A model generated the notes under the pieces. The model was not told where the DNA came from and made no database searches. It saw only the letters and a program-made list of their open reading frames with translations. From contig JALSPT010000096.1 in assembly GCA_026985785.1 (NCBI GenBank), positions 1 to 12,955 on the forward strand: 12,955 bases of DNA. Reading direction: 5' to 3'. Shown piece after piece: positions 1 through 6,442 of this stretch (within the stretch, counting starts at the first letter, position 1; the number at the start of each line of letters is the position of its first letter). The DNA is from Anaerolineales bacterium (GTDB taxonomy: Bacteria > Chloroflexota > Anaerolineae > Anaerolineales > DRMV01). Position numbers and translations under genes: made by a program.

Positions 1-687
1 GAGGGCTTCCCCGCCCAGCAGCACGGCTACCGGGAAGTTGGCAACCACCAGCGCCGGCACCAACACGGTGAAAGCGGCGCGCGCGACGCCCTGGAAGATG
101 CTTTCGGGGTAGCCGGCCAGGCGAAACAGTTCGGCCAGCAGCGCCGGAATGGCGTAGATGCGGGTGAGCCAAAAGCCCAACGAAGCCGCGGCTAACGTGA
201 GGGCGTAACGGGATGCGACCCCCAGCACGAGCAGCAGACCGAAAGCCAGCCATTGGCCTGTGTTGGGATGCCAGCCCAAGGCGTGTAGGGCGTAGCCTCC
301 CAACGCCAGCGGCAGGAGTAGCGAAGGCGCGTCGTACAGCCGCATGCGCCATACCGAAAAGATGAACAACGGCGAGACAGGTTTGGTGAGGATGCCGTCC
401 AGTTTGCCTTGCCACACCATGTCGGAAATCCGTAGCAGGCCCTGGCCAACGAAAATGCTGAACGACTGTTGTGCCATTTCGTTGACCGCGATGAGCAGCC
501 ACACCTGTTCGCGCCGCCATCCGCCAATCGTGGGCACGTGCAGGTAGATCGCTTCGAAGAACACCCAAGCCGTACCCAGCCAGAGCGCGTGCCCCAGCAG
601 GCGCAGCCAAGCGTTGCCGCGAAACAGAGCCTGGCGGGAAAAGGAGAGGCGTGCCCAATGTTTCCACAGGCGAAAGTAGCGTTTCAT
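1..687 (-). CDS. ABC-2 type exporter permease, partial (runs off left edge)
   Basis: This frame is open from an ATG at 687 to base 1 without a stop (229 codons), so the C-terminus lies outside the window. The protein begins MKRYFRLWKHWARLSF and has several hydrophobic segments (roughly residues 28-48, 120-165, 165-180 and 200-229), as expected for an inner-membrane permease. A conserved stretch, GKLDGILTKPVSPLF near residues 94-108, matches the G-x-LD-x-x-L-x-KP pattern of the ABC2_membrane_6 family (PF06182; COG3694/COG4587). These permeases occur as pairs with a COG4586-type ATPase, which is the arrangement here. The start lies 4 bases after the stop of the upstream permease, and a GGGAGG ribosome site sits inside the end of that gene, so the two are translationally coupled. 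The two permeases presumably form a heterodimeric channel. The substrate is unknown. Confidence 0.85.
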   Translation of the reverse strand, partial: MKRYFRLWKHWARLSFSRQALFRGNAWLRLLGHALWLGTAWVFFEAIYLHVPTIGGWRREQVWLLIAVNEMAQQSFSIFVGQGLLRISDMVWQGKLDGILTKPVSPLFIFSVWRMRLYDAPSLLLPLALGGYALHALGWHPNTGQWLAFGLLLVLGVASRYALTLAAASLGFWLTRIYAIPALLAELFRLAGYPESIFQGVARAAFTVLVPALVVANFPVAVLLGGEAL

Positions 688-691
688 GCTG

Positions 692-1492
692 TCAACCTCC
701 CACGGCGCGAAAGCGGCGGATGCCGCGCCGCCAGACCCAGGTGTTGACCAGGAGCAGCATGGCCAGCCAGCCGACCTGCACTGCGAGGCCGTGCAGCCAT
801 GCCTGAGGCGTCAGCAAGCCGAGGTACACCCGGGCGGGGAAGGAGAGCAGCGCGGCGAAGGGCAACCAACGCAGCGCGGCGGCGATTGGCGCCGGAAACA
901 AGGCCAGCGGCACCAGCGCGCCGGCGGCTAAGGGAATCACGAAATCCACCAGCAGAGCGACGCCGGAGGTGTCTTCCAGCCAAAAGGCTGTCAGGCTGAA
1001 GAGGAAAGTGAATTGAAAAGCCAGCAGGATGGCGGCGATGACGCTGAGAGCAAAAGCGGGCCATACCCACACGGCAGGCGGCCACACCCAACCGCGCCCG
1101 ACGGCCAGAGCAAACGGCACCAGCACGCCCAACCCGATGATGGCGTAGGGCAATTTGGAGCCCAGCATGAGGGAGAAATGATAGCGCCCGTAGTGTTCGG
1201 GCCGCAGCAGGTGAAAAGCCAGATCGCCTTCGCGGATTTCGTAGGTGATGTCGCCCCAGACGGCGGGGCCGGTCATTTCGTATAGCCACCTTGTTAGAAT
1301 GAAGTAGGTTAGCATTTGCGCCCGGCTCAAACCGGCCATACGCTCGCCGGGGCCGACGATTTGCTCCCACAACAAGAGCAAGGCCACCAACGGTACTGCT
1401 GCCACCACGAAACTCAGCAAGTGGTTCAAGCGGTAGAAGGCTGCTTCGCGAATGGCCAGCCGCGCGGTGGTGAGGTAAGGTCGCCAGGACAT
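692..1492 (-). CDS. ABC-2 type exporter permease
   Basis: This 266-residue integral membrane protein begins MSWRPYLTTARLAIREAAFYR. Hydrophobic segments lie at about residues 24-45, 57-75, 112-131, 137-172, 177-212 and 232-254, giving the usual six-helix ABC-2 topology. The motif IREGDLAFHLLRP (about 86-98) is the equivalent of the G-x-L-x-x-x-L-x-x-P stretch in its partner permease and points to the ABC2_membrane_6 family (PF06182, COG4587/COG3694). The ATG at 1492 is chosen over upstream in-frame starts because it has AGGAGG 8 bases before it and overlaps the ATPase stop by one base (TGATG). It is the middle gene of an ATPase-permease-permease operon. The family name is well supported; the transported compound cannot be read from the sequence. 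Confidence 0.9.
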   Translation of the reverse strand: MSWRPYLTTARLAIREAAFYRLNHLLSFVVAAVPLVALLLLWEQIVGPGERMAGLSRAQMLTYFILTRWLYEMTGPAVWGDITYEIREGDLAFHLLRPEHYGRYHFSLMLGSKLPYAIIGLGVLVPFALAVGRGWVWPPAVWVWPAFALSVIAAILLAFQFTFLFSLTAFWLEDTSGVALLVDFVIPLAAGALVPLALFPAPIAAALRWLPFAALLSFPARVYLGLLTPQAWLHGLAVQVGWLAMLLLVNTWVWRRGIRRFRAVGG

Positions 1493-2508
1493 CAGAAAAC
1501 CTCCTGTGGCGCGCTGTGGCCTGACGCGGCGTCGGGGGTGTCGAAGAGATGACGCAGCACCTCTTCCAGCGAGGGTTCGGCCACGCTGAGGTCGGTGATT
1601 TCGTAGTGAGCGGTCAGGTGATGCAGGAAAGAGGGAACTTCGGCCCGCGGCATCTGCCATTGCATCCGTGGGCCGGCGCGGTTGACCAGCCAGCGGGCGG
1701 CGGGTGGCGTCTTGCCCGGCGGCAAAGGGCGGCTGAGCACGGCTTCCACCCGGCGGTGAGGCGCAAACCGGGCTTTGAGATCGGCTAAGGGGCCGTCAAA
1801 GCGGATGTGGCCTTGTTCCAGCAGGATGACCCGGTCGCACAACGCTTCGACATCGCGCATGTAGTGGCTGGCCATCATCAAGGTGAGGCCGTCTTCTTCA
1901 ACCTGCTGGCGCAACAGGGTGCGGATTTCGTGCTGTGCGAGGACGTCCAGCCCCAACGTCGGCTCGTCTAAAAAGAGCACTTGCGGGCCGTGAAGCAGGG
2001 CGGCGATGAGTTCCATTTTCATCCGTTCGCCCAGGGAGAGATTGCGGATGGGCACGGTGAGCAGATCGGCGACGCGAAAGCGGGCGGTAAGGTCGTCCAG
2101 GCGGCGGCGGAAAAGAGCCTCGGGCACGGCATACATTTCCTGAAAGAGAAGGAAGAGGTCCAGCGCCGGCAAATCCCACCACAACTGGCCTTTGCGCCCC
2201 ATCACGAAGGCGATCTGCCGTTTGAAGTCGTGGTCACCTTCCCAGGGGGTGAAATCCAGCACACGCGCCTCTCCTGCGTCGGGGAAAAGCACCCCGGCGA
2301 GGATTTTGAGCGTCGTGGTCTTGCCGGCGCCGTTGGGCCCAAGGTAGCCTACGGCTTCGCCTGGCTCGACGGTAAAAGAAACATCCCGCAAGGCTTCGAT
2401 GGTGCGGTAGCGGGGGGCGACCAAGTGCCGTAGGGTGGCGCGCAGGCCGGGTTCCCGTTGGGGCGCGCGATAGGTTTTGTGCAAATGACGGACAACGATG
2501 GCGGGCAC
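1492..2508 (-). CDS. ABC transporter ATP-binding protein (COG4586 type)
   Basis: This 338-residue ATPase powers the exporter formed by the two downstream permeases and acts on the cytoplasmic face of the membrane. Walker A is GPNGAGKTT (57-65), with a Q-loop glutamine near 108. The signature is LSLGERMKME (157-166), a variant of LSGGQ typical of this subfamily. Walker B is VLFLDEP with the catalytic Glu182, the D-loop is GLD (186-188), and the switch His is 215 (MMASH). An insertion before Walker A (LRATLRHLVAPRYRTIEAL) and a C-terminal extension of about 80 residues ending PSLEEVLRHLFD also fit COG4586, where the ATPase travels with two PF06182 permeases. The start is a GTG at 2508 with GGAGG 6 bases upstream. 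The gene is first in its operon and is preceded by a long structured leader. The substrate is unknown. Confidence 0.93.
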   Translation of the reverse strand: MPAIVVRHLHKTYRAPQREPGLRATLRHLVAPRYRTIEALRDVSFTVEPGEAVGYLGPNGAGKTTTLKILAGVLFPDAGEARVLDFTPWEGDHDFKRQIAFVMGRKGQLWWDLPALDLFLLFQEMYAVPEALFRRRLDDLTARFRVADLLTVPIRNLSLGERMKMELIAALLHGPQVLFLDEPTLGLDVLAQHEIRTLLRQQVEEDGLTLMMASHYMRDVEALCDRVILLEQGHIRFDGPLADLKARFAPHRRVEAVLSRPLPPGKTPPAARWLVNRAGPRMQWQMPRAEVPSFLHHLTAHYEITDLSVAEPSLEEVLRHLFDTPDAASGHSAPQEVF

Positions 2509-2538
2509 GGTTCACCTCCAAGGAGTGTTAAACACGAA

Positions 2539-2563
2539 GCGCCCTCCGGTGTGCGGAAGGCGC
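2539..2563 (-). promoter_or_regulatory. Hairpin in the leader of the ABC exporter operon
   Basis: A 10-bp stem with a 5-base loop lies 31 bases before the ATPase start. In the minus-strand RNA the arms are GCGCCTTCCG and CGGAGGGCGC, with one G-U pair. On the plus strand that position is a C-A mismatch, so the structure works better as minus-strand RNA, the strand that is transcribed. It is followed by a broken T-rich stretch (TTCGTGTTT), weak for a terminator. It could be an attenuator, part of a riboswitch expression platform, or only an RNA-stabilising element. I could not match it to a T-box or other named riboswitch. Confidence 0.45.
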
Positions 2564-2589
2564 CCGTTGAGGAACAAAGGGACTGCGCG

Positions 2590-2649
2590 CTAAGGCAGCG
2601 GAGAGTTTGCCTGGAACACAACGGACGCCTGGAGGACGCGAGAATACAT
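2590..2649 (-). CDS. Candidate 19-residue leader peptide of the ABC operon
   Basis: A short frame in the ABC leader reads MYSRVLQASVVFQANSPLP and ends with TAG. It starts with ATG and has AGGTGG 7 bases upstream, about 30 bases after the expected transcription start. It therefore has promoter, ribosome site and start in proper order. It ends 26 bases before the leader hairpin. A CCTCCAG segment within its codons could pair with TTGGAGG at the ATPase ribosome site, which would let translation of the peptide affect access to the ATPase start. There is no run of identical codons that would name a sensed amino acid. The spacing makes it plausible, but a frame this short can arise by chance. Confidence 0.35.
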   Translation of the reverse strand: MYSRVLQASVVFQANSPLP

Positions 2650-2684
2650 CGTTTTTCCACCTGAAAAGAGATTAGCCGGGGGAC

Positions 2685-2690
2685 ATTATA
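2685..2690 (-). promoter_or_regulatory. -10 box of the ABC exporter operon promoter
   Basis: A perfect TATAAT lies on the minus strand. The expected transcription start is near 2678, which gives a leader of about 170 nt before the ATPase GTG. No good -35 hexamer is visible at 16-18 bases upstream; the region there is C-rich with AGCATC-like sequence. The promoter may need an activator or may depend mostly on the -10 box. The box faces away from the mntR promoter, so the two operons are divergent. Confidence 0.6.
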
Positions 2691-2737
2691 CCACAAGGAG
2701 CCGGGGGGATGCTTGAGGAGATGGGATTTTGCTGCCC

Positions 2738-2766
2738 TTGACGCCTGGGCTGTGCAGGGCTAAAAT
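2738..2766 (+). promoter_or_regulatory. Sigma-70-type promoter of mntR-mntH
   Basis: TTGACG (2738-2743) and TAAAAT (2761-2766) are separated by exactly 17 bases, close to the housekeeping consensus. The expected start near 2773 leaves a leader of only about 22 nt before the mntR ATG, with a weak GGA as ribosome site. The -10 box overlaps the left arm of the inverted repeat at 2764-2783, as expected for a repressed promoter. Confidence 0.75.
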
Positions 2767-2783
2767 TTAGCCTGCTCTAAATT
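2764..2783. promoter_or_regulatory. Probable MntR operator (7-bp inverted repeat)
   Basis: A perfect inverted repeat has arms AATTTAG and CTAAATT around a 6-base spacer, CCTGCT. Operators of the DtxR/MntR family are imperfect palindromes of about 19-21 bp rich in TTAG/CTAA half sites, and this one fits in size and half-site content. It overlaps the end of the -10 box and the expected transcription start. A bound regulator would therefore block RNA polymerase at mntR-mntH. That the protein encoded just downstream binds here is inference from position and symmetry. Confidence 0.72.
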
Positions 2784-2794
2784 GGATTTTCGCC

Positions 2795-3487
2795 ATGCCT
2801 GAAACATCGCCCAGTGTGCAGGATTACCTCAAAGCCATCTACCACCTCGCCCGGCGAGAGGGGCGGGCGACGACCACGCGCCTGGCCGCCGTGTTGGGCG
2901 TGACGCCGGCTTCGGTGACCGGAATGCTCAAGCGGCTGATGGCCGAGCAGCCGCCCCTGGTGGTCTACCACCCCCGCCGCGGCGCGACGGTGACGCCCGC
3001 GGGGGAGCGGGTAGCCCTGGAGACCATTCGCCGTCATCGCCTGTTGGAACTGTTCCTGGTGCGCGTGTTGGGTTACCGCTGGGACGAGGTGCACGAGGAG
3101 GCGGAGCGACTGGAGCATGTGGTTTCCGAGCAGATGACGAACCGCATCGCCCAGTTGTTGGGCGAGCCGGCCTTCGACCCCCACGGGCACCCCATCCCCG
3201 ACCGGAAACTGGCGCTCCCCGCCGTGCAGGGGTTCCCCCTGGCGCAGGCGGAGGTGGGCGCGCGCCTGCAGGTGGTGAGCGTTTCGGACGGCGACGCGGC
3301 GGTGCTGCGGCGCTTGGCTGAGGTGGGGTTGCAGCCGGGCGCGGTGGTACGGGTGGCAGGCCGCACCGCCGGCGATCACCTGCTTTCGTTGGCGATTCGC
3401 GGGCGCGCCCAACCGGTGGTGATCGGCCCCGCGGTGGCGGCGGCGGTGTTCGTTGCACCCGCGCCCGAGATGACGGAGCCTGCGTGA
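2795..3487 (+). CDS. mntR: Manganese-dependent transcriptional regulator, DtxR/MntR family
   Basis: This 230-residue protein has three parts: a winged helix (about 5-75, with TTTRLAAVLGVTPASVTGMLKRL as the helix-turn-helix), the metal-binding dimerisation domain (about 76-140), and a FeoA/SH3-like C-terminal domain (about 148-222). Metal ligands seen by alignment with known members are Asp10, His81, Glu85, His100, Glu104, Glu107 and His108. Asp10 and Glu104 are the residues found in Bacillus MntR, where iron-sensing DtxR has Met10 and Cys102. This argues for manganese, though Glu11 of Bacillus MntR is a Lys here. The C-terminal domain is absent from Bacillus MntR but usual in DtxR and IdeR. 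The stop overlaps the start of the Nramp transporter gene, so the two are co-translated. Probable autorepression through the inverted repeat over its promoter follows from the layout. Confidence 0.9.
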   Translation: MPETSPSVQDYLKAIYHLARREGRATTTRLAAVLGVTPASVTGMLKRLMAEQPPLVVYHPRRGATVTPAGERVALETIRRHRLLELFLVRVLGYRWDEVHEEAERLEHVVSEQMTNRIAQLLGEPAFDPHGHPIPDRKLALPAVQGFPLAQAEVGARLQVVSVSDGDAAVLRRLAEVGLQPGAVVRVAGRTAGDHLLSLAIRGRAQPVVIGPAVAAAVFVAPAPEMTEPA

Positions 3488-5433
3488 TGACACATCCGCA
3501 CCAATCCCTCTCCGAAGTGCACGAAACCGTGGTCGTACCCGCCCACGGGCGCTGGTGGCGGCGCTGGCTGGCGGTTGCCGGGCCGGCGCTGATGGCTGCC
3601 GTGGGCTACATGGACCCCGGCAACTGGGCGACCGATATTGCCGCTGGCAGCCGTTACAACTATACCCTGATTTGGGTTTTGCTGATGTCCAACCTGATGG
3701 CCATCCTGCTGCAAAGCCTGGCCGCCCGGTTGGGCATTGTGGGGCGGCGCGACCTGGCGCAGGTCTGCCGGGAAGAATACCCCCCCCTGGTCAACATTCC
3801 CCTCTACCTGCTGGCCGAAATTGCCATCACCGCGACCGATCTGGCCGAGGTCATAGGCTCGGCGATTGCGCTGCAACTGCTCTTTGGCCTGCCGTTGCTC
3901 TATGGGGTGTTGCTCACCGCTTTCGATACCCTCTTGCTGCTGGTGCTTTCCCGCTTTGGCATTCGGAAACTGGAAAGCGTGGTGCTGGCGCTGGTGGGGA
4001 CGATAGGGGCTTCTTTTCTCATCGAAATTGCCCTCGGACGCCCGGATTGGGGCGGTATCCTGCGCGGTTTCGTACCCCATCTGCCGGACATGACGGCGCT
4101 GTACATTGCCATCGGCATTTTGGGGGCTACGGTGATGCCGCACAACCTCTATCTGCATTCGGCGCTGGTGCAGACCAGAAAGATTGGCCGCCGCCCGGAA
4201 GAGGTGCGCGATGCCATCCGCTGGAACAATATCGACACCGCTGTGGCGCTGAACCTGGCGTTTTTCGTCAACGCGGCCATCATGGTGATGGCGGCGGCGG
4301 TGTTCTATCGGCATGGCTATTTCCAGGTGGCCGAGATTCAGGACGCCCATCGCCTGCTGGCGCCGCTCTTGGGCACCGCGATCGCGCCGATTGCCTTTGC
4401 CGTGGCGCTTTTGGCTTCGGGGCAGAGTTCGACCGTCACGGGCACATTGGCGGGGCAGATCGTGATGGAGGGTTACCTCAACCTGCGCATCCGCCCCTGG
4501 CTGCGGCGGCTGATCACCCGCATCCTGGCCGTGGCCCCCGCGGTGGCGGTGATCCTGTGGCGTGGTGAGCGGGCGACCGGCGACCTGCTGGTGTTGAGCC
4601 AAGTGGTGCTCTCGCTGCAGTTGCCTTTTGCCATCATCCCGCTGATTCACGCCGTGGCCGACCGGCGGCGGATGGGGCAGTTTGCCATCTCGCGGCGCGT
4701 GCAGGCGGTGGCGTGGGTGGTGGCGCTGGTGATCTTGGGGTTGAATGTCGTGCTGGTGGCCGATCAGATCGGTCAATGGGCAGCGGCAGCCGGGGCACAC
4801 GCCTGGTTGGTGTGGGCGTCGTTGTTCCCTCTGGCGGCAGCGTTTGCGGCCTTGTTGGGCTACGTCGCGCTGCACCCGTGGCTGAAGTCGCGGCGTGCTC
4901 CGCAGCGTGAGCGGGTGCTGGTGCCCCATCGCCCCACGCCGGTGGCCGCCCCGCGGCTGGAGGAGGGGGAAAGGCTGGTTGCCACGCCGTACCGTCGCGT
5001 CGCGGTGGCGCTGGATTTTTCCGGTGGAGACCGGCAACTGGTGCAGGCGGCGCTGCGGGCCATCCACCCTCGGGAAGCCACCCTCTACTTGCTGCACGTG
5101 GTGGAAAGCCCGGCGGCGCGCGCCTGGGGGCGCGAGGCCGAGGATCTGGAGGTGGCGCTCGACCGTCAACGGTTGGAAAGGTGGGCTGAAGTACTGCACG
5201 CGCAGGGCGTGCGGGCTGTCTGGCGGCTGGGTACGGGCGATCCTGCCGCGGCGCTGGCCCGGCTGGTGACCGAGGTGGAGGCGGATCTGGTGGTGGTGGG
5301 CGCGCACGGCCATGCCGGCCTTTCCGACCTGGTTTTCGGCACCACGATCGGGGGCCTGCGCCATCGCATTGGGGTGGATATGTTGGTCGTTTCCTTGGGC
5401 AAGGAAAAAATGAATGCTGGCCGATCGCGCTGA
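3487..5433 (+). CDS. mntH: Nramp manganese transporter MntH with fused C-terminal UspA domain
   Basis: A 648-residue protein, about 200 longer than ordinary MntH. The first 465 residues are an Nramp (PF01566) proton-coupled divalent metal importer with about 11 membrane helices. The four metal-binding residues known from Nramp structures are visible: Asp43 and Asn46 in DPGNW, and Ala214 and Met217 in ATVMPHN. The conserved loop ASGQSSTVTGTLAGQ starts at 310. After a charged linker comes a cytoplasmic universal stress protein domain (about 501-637). Its ATP-binding motif G-x2-G-x9-G-T is intact (Gly605, Gly608, Gly618, Thr619). ATG 3487 overlaps the mntR TGA by one base and has GGAG 8 bases upstream; GTG 3484 is a possible start one codon earlier. 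Mn(II) uptake under MntR control is the likely role. The USP part may tune transport to ATP or stress, which is inference. Confidence 0.93.
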   Translation: MTHPHQSLSEVHETVVVPAHGRWWRRWLAVAGPALMAAVGYMDPGNWATDIAAGSRYNYTLIWVLLMSNLMAILLQSLAARLGIVGRRDLAQVCREEYPPLVNIPLYLLAEIAITATDLAEVIGSAIALQLLFGLPLLYGVLLTAFDTLLLLVLSRFGIRKLESVVLALVGTIGASFLIEIALGRPDWGGILRGFVPHLPDMTALYIAIGILGATVMPHNLYLHSALVQTRKIGRRPEEVRDAIRWNNIDTAVALNLAFFVNAAIMVMAAAVFYRHGYFQVAEIQDAHRLLAPLLGTAIAPIAFAVALLASGQSSTVTGTLAGQIVMEGYLNLRIRPWLRRLITRILAVAPAVAVILWRGERATGDLLVLSQVVLSLQLPFAIIPLIHAVADRRRMGQFAISRRVQAVAWVVALVILGLNVVLVADQIGQWAAAAGAHAWLVWASLFPLAAAFAALLGYVALHPWLKSRRAPQRERVLVPHRPTPVAAPRLEEGERLVATPYRRVAVALDFSGGDRQLVQAALRAIHPREATLYLLHVVESPAARAWGREAEDLEVALDRQRLERWAEVLHAQGVRAVWRLGTGDPAAALARLVTEVEADLVVVGAHGHAGLSDLVFGTTIGGLRHRIGVDMLVVSLGKEKMNAGRSR

Positions 5434-5442
5434 CCGGCCAGC
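5405..5442. terminator. Probable bidirectional terminator between mntH and the lipoprotein gene
   Basis: A perfect 8-bp stem, GCTGGCCG (5416-5423) with CGGCCAGC (5435-5442), encloses an 11-base loop holding the first base of the spacer and the mntH stop codon. Reading minus, the stem is followed by ATTCATTTTTTCC with a run of six T, a fair intrinsic terminator for the lipoprotein transcript. Reading plus, the tail is only CTCTTCTC, so termination of mntR-mntH may be weaker. The site lies between convergent genes whose stops are 21 bases apart. Confidence 0.65.
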
Positions 5443-5454
5443 CTCTTCTCACGC

Positions 5455-6375
5455 TTACGGCACCGTGACGTTGAACGGCGTGCGCTCGATGCACTGACCG
5501 CCGAAGCCATCCTCGGTGCACGTTTTGAGCGTCACCTGGACGGTGTGGCCATGGGTGTCGTTGTTGCCAATGGGCACCCAGGCCTCGGTTTCCTGCCGGG
5601 GTTTGAGAGTGGGCAGGGTGTCGCCGCAACGGTAGAAGCCATCCTCGAAAGAGGGAATGGCGGTGTTGTCGAACAGCAGCCCTGTTTTCAGGTCTTTGAT
5701 GCGAATGAGGTAGGATTCGATCGGCTGGGGCCCCTGGTTGAGGATGGCAAACACCAGGAAATGGCTGCCGCAAGTATCCTGGCGGAGCAGGCGGATGGAA
5801 GCGGCAGCAGGCGGCGGCGGGGGCGGGGTGGCGATGGCCAGGGTAGAGGTGTCACCGGTGATATTGAGCCAGCGTCCCCATACCCAGCAGGTGTTGCCGC
5901 GCGGGGTGGTGACCAGCCAATAGTTGTTGCCCTGGGGTTGGCGACCGATGACGGTGACTTTGTCACCGGCTTTCATGGTGTCGATGGCGGGGTAATAGGG
6001 GGCGGGGCCGGTGCGGCAATTGAGGTTGCCGCTGGCGGTGCCGGGTAGGCCGGAGCCGGAGGCCGCGGGCGTGGCCGTGGGCGCGGGAAGGGTGGCCGAG
6101 GGGAGAGGTTGGGCGGTGGGGGTGGCGGGCGCGGTGGTGGGAAGCGCCGCCGCGGTGGGTTGGGGCGGCGACGTGGGGGCGACCAGAGAGGGCGCCCGGC
6201 GGGTGAGTTCCAGCGCCACCTGGGTTTGTTGCAGCGCCAGGGCGGTTTGGGTGATGCTCAGTGCTCCGGCGGACGATTGAGAGGGAGCGGACGCGACGGG
6301 GAACAAGGTACAGGCCATGATGAGCACGATGAGCAAGGCGAGGGCGGGAAGCAGGAAAACTTTGCGCGAGAGCAT
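5455..6375 (-). CDS. SH3-domain lipoprotein of unknown function
   Basis: The 306-residue product begins with a lipoprotein signal peptide: MLSRK, a hydrophobic core, and a lipobox IMAC with Cys22 as the lipid anchor. Next come a Thr/Gln/Ala/Leu-rich stretch (about 40-60, ITQTALALQQTQVALELTRR) and a long Pro/Thr/Ala linker (61-108). A bacterial SH3 domain follows (about 112-172, starting at GNLNCRTGPAPYYPAID and ending with GNTCWVWGRWLNI). After a second Pro run (184-189) is a C-terminal beta-rich domain (192-306) with four Cys (202, 250, 286, 295), which could form disulphides outside the membrane. SH3 domains of this type often bind cell wall or proteins. The ATG at 6375 has GGAGG 7 bases upstream. 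It lies 67 bases after the alpha-2-macroglobulin gene in the same direction, so they are probably co-transcribed. The function is unknown. Confidence 0.82.
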   Translation of the reverse strand: MLSRKVFLLPALALLIVLIMACTLFPVASAPSQSSAGALSITQTALALQQTQVALELTRRAPSLVAPTSPPQPTAAALPTTAPATPTAQPLPSATLPAPTATPAASGSGLPGTASGNLNCRTGPAPYYPAIDTMKAGDKVTVIGRQPQGNNYWLVTTPRGNTCWVWGRWLNITGDTSTLAIATPPPPPPAAASIRLLRQDTCGSHFLVFAILNQGPQPIESYLIRIKDLKTGLLFDNTAIPSFEDGFYRCGDTLPTLKPRQETEAWVPIGNNDTHGHTVQVTLKTCTEDGFGGQCIERTPFNVTVP

Positions 6376-6442
6376 GGAATACCTCCGGGGGCGGGGCGTT
6401 TCGTATAGCCATGAGAGAATAGGTGGGCAAGGGGGACGGCGT

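Noticed and set aside
192..527. 111-codon minus-strand frame at the left edge
   Set aside because: The true gene there is the permease in another frame, open from 687 through base 1, with membrane helices and a family motif.
2509..2690. T-box riboswitch in the ABC leader
   Set aside because: No T-box consensus (GGTGG-N-ACCGCG) or specifier stem could be found; only a generic hairpin and a short frame are visible.
3376..5364. Long minus-strand open frame (662 codons) opposite mntH
   Set aside because: It is the antisense shadow of mntH with Gln/His/Arg-rich low-complexity sequence and no domain pattern.
1278..6411. A 13-base string TTTCGTATAGCCA present near 1278 and again near 6399
   Set aside because: One 13-base match in 13 kb is expected by chance, and the first copy is within permease coding sequence.
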